A stretch of DNA of 64,000 bases from an uncultured Prevotella sp. GTDB taxonomy: Bacteria > Bacteroidota > Bacteroidia > Bacteroidales > Bacteroidaceae. Position 1 is the first letter of the stretch, and each line of letters begins with the position of its first letter. The position numbers and the translations under genes are program-made. Below the pieces are notes generated by a model. That model had not been told where the DNA came from. It worked only from the letters and a program-made list of their open reading frames with translations, and searched no databases. Location of the stretch: the NCBI GenBank assembly GCA_900539625.1, contig UQCW01000009.1:7415-71414 (forward strand). Reading direction: 5' to 3'. Below, piece by piece: positions 17,261-25,274 of this stretch.

Positions 17261-19414
17261 ATGCCCCTCACAAACAATAGCCAGTTCGCCCTCAATCTCC
17301 CCATCCAAGTCCGCATCATCCCGCGCCTGCTCCATTTCAAGAACCCCGCAGGCACGTCGCGCGGCATCTATCTCCACCACCGTGTCTGGTACGTTCTCTT
17401 GACCTCCCCAACCAACCATTTCCTCTACGGCCTTGGCGAATGCGCCCCCCTTCACGACCTCTCCGCCGAATACGACGCCCATTACGAGACATTCCTCCAT
17501 GCCGTCAGCCGCCGCGTCGAGCAGAGCCGCCGCCTCGACCGCGAAGCGCTGCGCAACCATCCCTCCGTGCTCTTCGGCTTCGAAACCGCCTTCCTTTCCG
17601 CCCGCGCCTCCCTCCGTGGCGAGTCGCATCTGACGCTCCTTCCAACGCCCTTCTCCCTCGGCCAGACCGGCATCCCCATCAACGGACTCGTCTGGATGGG
17701 CACCTACGAAGAAATGCGCTGCCGCATGCAGGAGAAACTCCGCGAAGGCTTCCGCTGCATAAAAATCAAGATCGGCGCCATCGACTTCAACGAAGAAATT
17801 CGTCTCCTGCGCCTCCTGCGCCAAGACTTCAGCCCCGCCGATCTCCAGCTCCGCGTTGACGCCAACGGCGCCTTCTCCCCCGAAGAAGCCCCCGCCCGGC
17901 TCCGCGAACTCTCGGCCTTCGGCATCCACAGCATCGAGCAGCCCATCCGCCCCCGCCAGTGGGACGCTATGGCCCGCCTCTGCCGCGAGTCGCCCATCCC
18001 CATCGCCCTCGACGAAGAACTCATCGGCGTCAACCATCTCCACGAGAAAGAGCGCCTCCTGCGCGAGCTGCGCCCCCAATACCTCGTTCTCAAACCCACC
18101 CTCCACGGCGGCATGGCTGGCACAGAAGAATGGATGCGCCTCTCAGCCCGCCACGGCATCCCCTATTGGGTCACGAGCGCCCTCGAGTCAAACGTCGGGC
18201 TCAACGCTGTCGCGCAGCTCACCGCCTACGCCGCCGAAAAAATATGGCGCGAAAACGCCCCAGAAAATGCCGCCCATCTTCCCGCCACCCACGGCCTCGG
18301 AACAGGCCAACTCTATCTCAAGAACTACACCGCCACCCGCCTCGTCATCAAGTCGGGCGTACTCCACGACCTCACCCTTCCGCAGAGCGCCTTTGCCCGC
18401 GAGGTAGAGGAGTTCAAGCGCGAATGGCACAGCCCCGCGCCCTTCCTGACCGTCCACACCTCCGGCTCCACAGGCACCCCGCGTCCCCTCCGCGTCCTGA
18501 AAGCCCACATGAGCGCCAGTGCGCAAAAAACGTGCCGCTTCCTCGGCCTGCAACCCGGCGACACCGCCCTTCTCTGCCTCCCCCTGCAATACATCGCAGG
18601 GAAAATGATGGTCGTGCGCAGCCTCGTCAGCCATCTGCGCCTCCTCGCCGTGTGCCCAACGGGGCGCCCCTTTGCCCAGCTCCACGCCTCCCCCGTCTTT
18701 GCCGCGCTCACCCCCTTCCAAGTCAGTCAAACACTCAAGAGCCCGCGCGAAACCACCCTCCTGCGCGGTGTTCGCCACCTCATCATCGGCGGCGGCCCCA
18801 TCAGTCCCCAGCTCGAGAGCGCGTTGGCTGATTTCCCAAACAACGTGTGGAGCACCTACGGCATGACCGAAACCCTCTCCCACATCGCCCTGCGCCGCGT
18901 CAGCGGCCCCCATCGCAGCCAACGCTACACCGCCCTCCCTGGTGTCACCCTCCAGACCGACCAACGCCACTGCCTTGTCATCACCTCTCCCGACATCGGC
19001 GCCCACCGCCTCGCCACTAACGACATCGCGCAACTTAGCCCCGACGCCTCCACCTTCCTCATTCTCGGTCGCCGCGACAACGTCGTCTGCTCCGGCGGCC
19101 TCAAGCATCAAGTGGAAGAGCTTGAAGCCCGCCTACAAAGCTCTCTGCCTTGTCCCTTCTTCCTCACGGGCGTACCCGATGCCGTGCTCGGCGAGGCCCT
19201 GACCCTCGTGTGCCAGGCGCCGCCTACGCAAGAAGCCCTCCTGCGCGAACGCTGCCGTGCGAAACTCACGCGCCACGAAATGCCAAAACACATCGTTTTC
19301 CTACCCTGCCTACCCATGACGGAGACTGGCAAACCCGCACGCGCGAAAATCAAACGATGTGCGATGGAGGCGATGGAGGCAATGGAGAAGAATAAAGGAG
19401 GAGAGATAGGGTAG
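17261..19414 (+). CDS. menCE: MenC-MenE fusion: o-succinylbenzoate synthase + o-succinylbenzoate-CoA ligase
   Basis: One open frame of 717 codons holds two enzymes. Residues 1-365 are MenC of the enolase superfamily: K168 and K170 (IKIKIG), D200 (RVDANG), E226 (IEQPI), D251 (ALDEEL) and K278 (VLKPT). Residues about 390-700 are a compact adenylating enzyme (MenE): TSGSTGTPR at 400-408, STYGMTET at 531-538, GRRDNVVCSGG at 603-613 and a candidate catalytic Lys at 691. The linker is only about 25 residues. The ligase part lacks much of the usual N-terminal subdomain and is shorter than stand-alone MenE. The two act in sequence, so fusion would allow direct hand-over of o-succinylbenzoate. The end carries a small repeat (AMEAMEAME). 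No frameshift is needed to read it as one protein. Confidence 0.9.
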   Translation: MPLTNNSQFALNLPIQVRIIPRLLHFKNPAGTSRGIYLHHRVWYVLLTSPTNHFLYGLGECAPLHDLSAEYDAHYETFLHAVSRRVEQSRRLDREALRNHPSVLFGFETAFLSARASLRGESHLTLLPTPFSLGQTGIPINGLVWMGTYEEMRCRMQEKLREGFRCIKIKIGAIDFNEEIRLLRLLRQDFSPADLQLRVDANGAFSPEEAPARLRELSAFGIHSIEQPIRPRQWDAMARLCRESPIPIALDEELIGVNHLHEKERLLRELRPQYLVLKPTLHGGMAGTEEWMRLSARHGIPYWVTSALESNVGLNAVAQLTAYAAEKIWRENAPENAAHLPATHGLGTGQLYLKNYTATRLVIKSGVLHDLTLPQSAFAREVEEFKREWHSPAPFLTVHTSGSTGTPRPLRVLKAHMSASAQKTCRFLGLQPGDTALLCLPLQYIAGKMMVVRSLVSHLRLLAVCPTGRPFAQLHASPVFAALTPFQVSQTLKSPRETTLLRGVRHLIIGGGPISPQLESALADFPNNVWSTYGMTETLSHIALRRVSGPHRSQRYTALPGVTLQTDQRHCLVITSPDIGAHRLATNDIAQLSPDASTFLILGRRDNVVCSGGLKHQVEELEARLQSSLPCPFFLTGVPDAVLGEALTLVCQAPPTQEALLRERCRAKLTRHEMPKHIVFLPCLPMTETGKPARAKIKRCAMEAMEAMEKNKGGEIG

Positions 19415-19475
19415 GCGGGAGACACAAAAAAAAACTTCCACATTCCTCTCCCTATGCAGGAATATAAAGGAGAAG

Positions 19476-19529
19476 AAATCCGTTTAATCCATTGTCGGAG
19501 ACAAAACGACTACGGATTGAACGGATTTT
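19476..19529 (+). terminator. Terminator after the men genes
   Basis: AAATCCGTTTAATCC (19476-19490) pairs with GGATTGAACGGATTT (19514-19528) over 15 positions with one G-U pair, followed by a short T-run and AT-rich DNA. It lies 62 bases after the menCE stop. Confidence 0.75.
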
Positions 19530-19647
19530 ATATTGTCCGCTAAAACTCAAAGCGAATGCCTCGCTGCATCCGAAGCTCGTTCTTATTGCACAAGTAAATG
19601 TTGTTCAGTAGAAATAAATAATGACTCTCAGCGAACGCGGGTCGATA

Positions 19648-19735
19648 CACAAACGCATCTGGGTCGAGACACGAACGCACCTGGGACGTGACACGAACGC
19701 ATCTGGGACGAGGCACGAACGCATCTGGTACGAGG
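19648..19735. repeat. Four tandem copies of a 22-base repeat
   Basis: Units begin at 19648, 19670, 19692 and 19714 and follow the pattern CACGAACGCATCTGGGACGAGG with 1-6 differences. A decayed partial unit precedes them (19627-19647). Both strands stay open through the array because 22 is not a multiple of 3, but the peptides look random. It sits in the 688-base gap between menCE and the ADP-ribosylglycohydrolase gene. Apart from a terminator, this array and a promoter, I see nothing in that gap. Confidence 0.85.
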
Positions 19736-19878
19736 CACACTTGTGCCTGCTCCCACGTTCGCCAACAAGTCGTAAGCAACAGGACGGTAGCAGTATGGGG
19801 AACGAAACTATACAAACTGTATGGATTCAAAGTTCATTCCACATGTCTCAAGCTATTGTGTAGATTTTACACAGAACA

Positions 19879-19910
19879 TTTGGCTATAATAAAAAATCAA
19901 ACTATATTTG
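19879..19910 (+). promoter_or_regulatory. Promoter of the ADP-ribosylglycohydrolase fusion gene
   Basis: TTTG (19879-19882), a 20-base spacer and TATATTTG (19903-19910) match the Bacteroidetes promoter pattern TTTG-N19-TAnnTTTG closely. Transcription would start near 19917 and give a leader of about 185 bases. The leader holds a small hairpin, CGTTTG/CAAACG, near 19998-20016. Confidence 0.7.
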
Positions 19911-20102
19911 CAGTGTAATTTCAACACAATACCTTTTTTAGCGAGATGAATAAGACATGAGAACATAAAGTCCGCTACAGATTCAAGTGTAAATACCGAT
20001 GTCGTTTGCCAAGGACAAACGAAGCAGGCAAGGAAGTGTTGTTAGTGATAGTGAAAGAATAAGTTGACCACGAGGAGAATAGTATAAATATTAAAATAAT
20101 GT

Positions 20103-22670
20103 ATGAGTATGTTAGGAGCTATAATTGGCGACATCGTTGGCAGTACCCGCGAGTGGCACAACATTAAGACAGAAGAATTTGAGATGGTTCCGAGAGGAAG
20201 CCGATTCACAGACGATACGGTGATGACACTTGCTGTGGCCAAATGGCTGATGACAGATACAGAACATCGTCCTGAAACATTAGTTGCTTGTATGCAACAG
20301 TTGGGACGCAAATATCCCAATGCTGGTTATGGGAAAATGTTTGCAAGATGGCTGACAACTGATAATCCGCAGCCATACAACAGTTTTGGCAATGGTTCAG
20401 CCATGAGAGTAAGTCCCGTTGGACTGTATGCCAACACGCTTGAAGAAGCGATGGAATTGGCACGCATCACGGCTTCCGTCTCTCACAACCATCCCGAAGG
20501 CATCAGAGGAGCACAGGCCATTGCTGGCTGCGTGTTCCTAAAGAAAAACAACAGAACGGGAGCGGAAGATGCCATCAGAAATTTTGTCATAAAGAAAATT
20601 GGATATAATCTCAACTTTAATTTAAACGACATCCGAGACAAATATACGTTTGACGTAACCTGCCAGGGAAGTGTGCCTATTGCCATCAAGGCATATATTG
20701 AACGTAGCGGTTACTCCGCTCAGAAAGCATTGCAACTTGCCATATCTATGGGTGGAGATTCTGACACCATTGGTGCAATGACGGCTTCCATTGCCAGCGC
20801 TGAAGATTTCTATATCGTTGGCAGCGATTTCGATCGTGAAGTCGTCAGTCTCTGTCGTGACCTGCTTCCTGCAGATTTGCTTGACATCAACGACCGCTTT
20901 GAGGCATTTATCAGCCGTCCACTGCATCAGTCTTATTATTTGGGAAGCAAACTCTTCGCAGGCGAATACCCTGGCGACAAATGCAGAGAATTGGCGGAAA
21001 TCAAATTGAAAAGAATGCATCATTTTGGCGTGCGGCATTTCATCGATTTGACAGAAGAGGGAGAACTGTCTCCTTATCAGCATATACTGCCGAAGGACAC
21101 CAGTTATCTGCGATTTCCAATCAGGGATGTGAATGCTCCGGAGTCGGTAGAGGCAGTGCACCAACTCATTGATAAGATTGAATATTTAATGCAGCAAGAT
21201 GGATACACCTATGTGCATTGTTGGGGCGGTGTTGGACGCACAGGAACGATCATGGCATGTTATGAAGCCCGACAAATGGAGAAACCGACCTTGACGGGTG
21301 CGCTCGACGCCATGCGCCGTCATTTTTGCAATATGCCGAAAGCGGCACATCGCAAGTCGCCAGAAACACAAGGACAAGTGGATTTTGTAAGTCGGTTTGC
21401 AAACAGTTGCAATGAAAAAAAAGATTCTTTGAAACAGAGAACACGCGACCGCATCCGCGGGTCGCTGATGGCAGGCGCGGCTGGCGATGCGTTAGGCTAT
21501 ACGGTGGAATTTATGAGCCGCAACAGCATTCTTGCACTATATGGCAACAGAGGAATCACAGAGTTCGACCTTGACAACGAGGGAAAGGCTTTGATTAGCG
21601 ACGACACCCAGATGACACTCTTCACGGCCAACGGGATGCTGATGGGCGTTACGCGTGGTTGTATGCGTGGCATTGGCGGGAATCCTGAAGATTATGTGGA
21701 GGGAGCTTATCTTGACTGGTATTATACGCAGACTGGCAAGAAAAAAGAATCTCCTGACAAGGATTTCCACTATACATGGCTTCGCAATCTGCCCGAATTG
21801 GCTCATCGTCGTGCCCCAGGCACCACTTGCCTGTCGGCTTGCGAAAGTCTGTATCAAGGCGAAAAGGTACAAAACAACAGCAAGGGATGTGGCGGTATCA
21901 TGCGCGTCGCTCCCATGGCTCTGCTCATGGCCGGTTATTGGAGTCGTGACATTTCTTTCTACAACATAACTCAAATGGACGAAGCTGGCGCCAAGGTGGC
22001 TGCTGCAACGCACAAGCATCCGTTGGCTTTTCTGCCTTCCGCCATGCTGACGCACCTCATATACGATTTGATAAGGCTGGATGAGAATGAGATAAAAACA
22101 AACATTGCAACCATCGCTCTTAGCACCCTCCAAACTCTCGACAGACTTTATAAAGGGAAATATGAGAAAGAGAAGCGTTTCCTTGCCAATCTCACCCGTA
22201 CGTCTGTTGTACTTGCAGCCAACGACAAGAGTGATGCAGAGAACATCCAAACACTTGGCGAAGGATGGACAGGCGAAGAGGCTTGGGCCATTGCGCTCTA
22301 TTGCGCCGTTCGGCATATCGACAGCATAGAGGATGCCATCATCAGCGCAGTTAATCATGACGGCGACAGCGATTCAACTGGCGCAGTATGCGGCAATATT
22401 ATGGGAGCCGTATATGGCTACGAAGCCATTAAACGCATGAAATTATTTTGTCCGCAAGGGCACGAGTTGGAGCAGACCCTCGAACTCTCCAACATCATTC
22501 TAACCCTTGCTGACGATCTCTACACAAGCTGTATAATTAGTGAGTATGATGCCATTGACTCTCCCGCAAAACAACAATGGTATGAACGTTACTGCAACAT
22601 GAGACCATTTGGATTAGACACGTCTTCCAACGGAGCACGTAGTAAACATCTCGCTTGGTGGCGAAAGTGA
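20103..22670 (+). CDS. ADP-ribosylglycohydrolase / Cys-phosphatase / ADP-ribosylglycohydrolase three-domain protein
   Basis: An 855-residue protein without a signal peptide, so cytosolic. Domain 1 (about 1-265) is an ARH/DraG fold: FTDDT (35-39), NGSAMRV (97-103) and GDSDTIGA (218-225). Domain 2 (about 275-435) is a dual-specificity/tyrosine-phosphatase-like domain. Its P-loop HCWGGVGRTG has Cys373 and Arg379, and Asp342 is a possible general acid. Domain 3 (about 447-815) is a second ARH fold: SDDTQ (499-503), GCGGIMRV (595-602) and HDGDSDSTG (752-760). Both ARH copies keep the Asp clusters that bind the two Mg ions in the family, so both may be active. The copies are too unlike to be a recent duplication. 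Base composition is visibly less GC-rich than in the men genes. It stands alone with its own promoter and terminator. Likely chemistry is removal of ADP-ribose plus dephosphorylation; the substrate is unknown. Confidence 0.88.
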   Translation: MSMLGAIIGDIVGSTREWHNIKTEEFEMVPRGSRFTDDTVMTLAVAKWLMTDTEHRPETLVACMQQLGRKYPNAGYGKMFARWLTTDNPQPYNSFGNGSAMRVSPVGLYANTLEEAMELARITASVSHNHPEGIRGAQAIAGCVFLKKNNRTGAEDAIRNFVIKKIGYNLNFNLNDIRDKYTFDVTCQGSVPIAIKAYIERSGYSAQKALQLAISMGGDSDTIGAMTASIASAEDFYIVGSDFDREVVSLCRDLLPADLLDINDRFEAFISRPLHQSYYLGSKLFAGEYPGDKCRELAEIKLKRMHHFGVRHFIDLTEEGELSPYQHILPKDTSYLRFPIRDVNAPESVEAVHQLIDKIEYLMQQDGYTYVHCWGGVGRTGTIMACYEARQMEKPTLTGALDAMRRHFCNMPKAAHRKSPETQGQVDFVSRFANSCNEKKDSLKQRTRDRIRGSLMAGAAGDALGYTVEFMSRNSILALYGNRGITEFDLDNEGKALISDDTQMTLFTANGMLMGVTRGCMRGIGGNPEDYVEGAYLDWYYTQTGKKKESPDKDFHYTWLRNLPELAHRRAPGTTCLSACESLYQGEKVQNNSKGCGGIMRVAPMALLMAGYWSRDISFYNITQMDEAGAKVAAATHKHPLAFLPSAMLTHLIYDLIRLDENEIKTNIATIALSTLQTLDRLYKGKYEKEKRFLANLTRTSVVLAANDKSDAENIQTLGEGWTGEEAWAIALYCAVRHIDSIEDAIISAVNHDGDSDSTGAVCGNIMGAVYGYEAIKRMKLFCPQGHELEQTLELSNIILTLADDLYTSCIISEYDAIDSPAKQQWYERYCNMRPFGLDTSSNGARSKHLAWWRK

Positions 22671-22753
22671 TTTCTTTGGTTTTATGCCAAGGCCAACGCC
22701 CTGGCATAAATTCATCTCTACCTAATGTGGGGGCTTGTGATGCTCACTTATAA

Positions 22754-22804
22754 TATAGGTGTCTGTGTAAGATTACAAAAATCTGCAGACACCTATATAT
22801 TTTT
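22754..22804. terminator. Hairpin terminator between convergent genes
   Basis: TATAGGTGTCTG (22754-22765) and CAGACACCTATA (22786-22797) form a perfect 12-base-pair stem, followed by TATTTTTATAATTT on the plus strand. It lies between the converging ends of the fusion gene (22670) and the helix-hairpin-helix gene (22879). The rest of this 208-base gap looks empty. Confidence 0.75.
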
Positions 22805-22878
22805 ATAATTTCAAAGAAAATGGATTCATTGGTGGTTCTCGTCCTGTCAGTAGCCTTCAATCTAACCAAATTGAAACT

Positions 22879-24972
22879 TCAAAACCTCATTATCAACTGC
22901 AAGTTTAAATCGCTTTTGGTTGAACTGTTGATGAGTTGGGTGCCAGAGGCTATACTGTCTCTATTAAAATAATGCAAGAGGCCGAAACGTGCAGAGACTT
23001 GCATGAAGTCAAATGGTTTCCAACGGCATTGACCAACAAGACGAAGACCGCGATGAAAAAAAGACGGGAATGCACCAGCATAGCTTAATTGCGGTTCGTA
23101 GGCATAGAAACGGTTGTCGGCTTTCGTGGAAAAGACAGCTGCAAAAGCGTCGAGCGAAAGCTGTTTTAATTTTTCCCATGAAAAACGGGATGACAACATA
23201 TAACCTGATTGCATTTTCGATGTTTGCGAAACAGAAAGCAAAGCATCACCAGAAACCCAAAGCGTCATTCCGCTGAGAAAAGGGGATATGGTTGTCAGGG
23301 TCAGTTTGTGCAACTCTGCATATTGGAGCGTTCCCTTGTGACGAGGAATGTCTCGTTGCTTGGTTTTGTAACGATAGCGTATTTTATAGGTCAGCCGAGG
23401 ACTGGGGCTATAGGTCGCCAACGTGCTAAATGCAAAACCTTGCGAGTTTTTTGCTGTGGCACTAAACGTTTCACGAGGAAATCTGAAATATTCGGCATAG
23501 GAAGTAAATTCCCAAGAAGAAGGCAGTTGCGCGTTCATGCCCAGCGTTATACCTGTTTCGTTTTGTATGCGGCTGCCCTCCTGCATGGCGTTTCCGTGTA
23601 TGGAAATGAAACGAGGACTGAAATGGCGGATTTGTCCCGTCAGGAGAAGGCGGGAGGAAGGACTGTAACGCACGGTGTGGGTCATGGCAGCGTGTAATCT
23701 GCGGTCGATGGCCATTTCTCCAGAATGTATCCATTTCCTGTCGGCAGACCGAATATGGTAATCGCAACTGAAAGCACAGGCTGATTTGCCACGCATGAAA
23801 TAGAGGTTATAGGGTTGTTTCTTTGGCCAAACAACATGGTCATAGTTGTCAAAGGCAAATGTGAAGGCCAATTTCAAGCGGTTTTTATTGTAGCCAAGTT
23901 GCATGGCAGCTGTCAGATTTCTCACGTTGTTTTTCCGTTCGAGTTCCGTTTGGGTGCGGTGGAACCCCGTTTTGCTGAAGGAGGTGACCGTGTCGTTTTC
24001 AAGCCGTGCATCGAGCTTTCTAAGAGAGAAGAAAGCGGCGGCATTCCAGACACGGCCTTGCCAAGCTAAGGCCAATCCGCGGAAAAAGTTAGTTTCGTCA
24101 CACGAGGAGTGCGGTTTGATCTGCAGAGGTTTTGACGGAAATGGGCCATTGATTTGTGCCGTATTTTTAAAAAGGCCACTTGAAAAGATCAGACCATGAT
24201 TTGATCGAACGTTGAAATCGCCCAGCCATGCCTGCCATTTGCCGTTTGTGGAGATGAGGTGTGCATAGGCAGAAACGTAGTCGTAGGGATAATTGCCGCA
24301 GCCCGCGAAGGGCTCTCCGGCGTCCTTCTGCAACGTGGTGCCGGCGCTGAACTGCTTTCCGTGGGAGAAACGATAGCGAACGGTGTTGGCAAGTGCGTTT
24401 CCCCAATACATGCAATTCGGATTTTTCTTATACTCTTCTTCTGTGTGTTGTCTGTTTCCAGCTCGCTTGTAAAAGGGAACGTCAAGATTGGTAATGAATA
24501 AGTGTCTGTTTTTCCCTTTCTGAGCGTAGGTGCGTCTGCTGTCGATTCTTTCTGCGTAGAAAAAAAGCGACAGCCATTTCCGTTGTACAGGCGTCAGACC
24601 ACTGACGAATTGCAATTCTCCCAATGAGAAAAATTCCCGTTTCCGACTTCTATAGGACAAAATGGAGTCGGCCTGCGCCTCTGTCATGAACGCAAGACGG
24701 AGAATATCTTCTTTTGCGGCTGTGTTGATGTTTTGAGGACGGAGATGAAGGTCTTCCATGAATTGCAGGTCTTGCCGAAGGTCGGACTCTGCTTCGAGAG
24801 CGTCTTCATCGATATTCTGTTCAAGGTATTCGGTGACAAATTCGCTCCACGTTGTGTATGTATCATAATCTCCGTTGCCGCTTTGCGCATCGGCAGGACG
24901 CGACAGCAAACTTATGATGAGCAGGCTGAGCCACCTCAGAAAGGTTGTGTTTGCTGGATTAGCATTTCCCAT
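22879..24972 (-). CDS. Helix-hairpin-helix protein with outer-membrane barrel-like C-terminus
   Basis: A 697-residue protein from ATG 24972 (MGNANPANTTFLRWLSLLIISLLSRPADAQ), where the signal peptide makes sense. The longer frame from 25104 overlaps an inverted repeat and puts 44 residues in front, so I reject it. After the signal peptide comes a ComEA-like helix-hairpin-helix region: RPQNINTAAKEDILRLAFMTEAQADSILSYR and FSLGELQFVSGLTPVQR, roughly residues 80-140. The remaining ~550 residues look like beta-strands of an outer-membrane barrel (TYKIRYRYK, LNLQLIMRF at the end). HHH domains usually bind DNA, and this combination with a barrel is known in Bacteroidetes without a proven role. Confidence 0.75.
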   Translation of the reverse strand: MGNANPANTTFLRWLSLLIISLLSRPADAQSGNGDYDTYTTWSEFVTEYLEQNIDEDALEAESDLRQDLQFMEDLHLRPQNINTAAKEDILRLAFMTEAQADSILSYRSRKREFFSLGELQFVSGLTPVQRKWLSLFFYAERIDSRRTYAQKGKNRHLFITNLDVPFYKRAGNRQHTEEEYKKNPNCMYWGNALANTVRYRFSHGKQFSAGTTLQKDAGEPFAGCGNYPYDYVSAYAHLISTNGKWQAWLGDFNVRSNHGLIFSSGLFKNTAQINGPFPSKPLQIKPHSSCDETNFFRGLALAWQGRVWNAAAFFSLRKLDARLENDTVTSFSKTGFHRTQTELERKNNVRNLTAAMQLGYNKNRLKLAFTFAFDNYDHVVWPKKQPYNLYFMRGKSACAFSCDYHIRSADRKWIHSGEMAIDRRLHAAMTHTVRYSPSSRLLLTGQIRHFSPRFISIHGNAMQEGSRIQNETGITLGMNAQLPSSWEFTSYAEYFRFPRETFSATAKNSQGFAFSTLATYSPSPRLTYKIRYRYKTKQRDIPRHKGTLQYAELHKLTLTTISPFLSGMTLWVSGDALLSVSQTSKMQSGYMLSSRFSWEKLKQLSLDAFAAVFSTKADNRFYAYEPQLSYAGAFPSFFHRGLRLVGQCRWKPFDFMQVSARFGLLHYFNRDSIASGTQLINSSTKSDLNLQLIMRF

Positions 24973-25049
24973 AAGATTTGAAATTGTTTTGAAGAATCTG
25001 ACGCGATATGAGTCTCGCTCATCCCTCCCCATTGTGAAAAGAATTAATA

Positions 25050-25118
25050 AAGGGGTGTCCTGAATACGTCTCACGACCCCGTGTGCGGTTTCGGTGGACT
25101 TCATTCAGAACACCCCTT
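25050..25118 (-). terminator. Inverted repeat between the GH84 and HHH genes
   Basis: AAGGGGTGTCCTGAAT (25050-25065) pairs with ATTCAGAACACCCCTT (25103-25118) over 16 positions with one mismatch. On the minus strand the stem is followed by TTTATTAATTCTTTT, so it can end GH84 transcription. The arm sequence (GGTGTTCTGAAT) matches the left arm of the palindromic repeat family. Confidence 0.6.
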
Positions 25119-25225
25119 TTCATTCAATTATTGGGGTGGGGTTATAGGGGCATTTCCGAGCTCGGTATGTCCCCGTGCCCCGTGCGGCTTCGCCCCGTAC
25201 GGGTGTTTCTCCTGCGGGTTGTTTT

Positions 25226-25268
25226 CCTCCCCCTTCCGTTCCCTTTTTAGGGGAACAGGAGGGGAAGG
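25226..25268. terminator. GC-rich hairpin just after the GH84 gene
   Basis: CCTCCCCCTTCCGTTCCC and GGGAACAGGAGGGGAAGG pair around CTTTTTA, with a perfect GTTCCC/GGGAAC core. It lies 6-50 bases after the stop of the minus-strand GH84 gene. The T-run is on the plus-strand side, so termination on the minus strand is less sure. The stretch 25119-25225 otherwise looks empty. Confidence 0.45.
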
Positions 25269-25274
25269 TTTTTC

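Noticed and set aside
19648..19735. Possible CRISPR array
   Set aside because: The units are directly adjacent with no spacers between them, only four copies, and no cas genes are nearby.
19540..19830. Open frame of 96 codons on the minus strand through the 22-base tandem repeat
   Set aside because: The peptide is an artefact of the repeat (DAFVPRPRCV-like units), with no signal, family or start context, and a matching open frame exists on the other strand.
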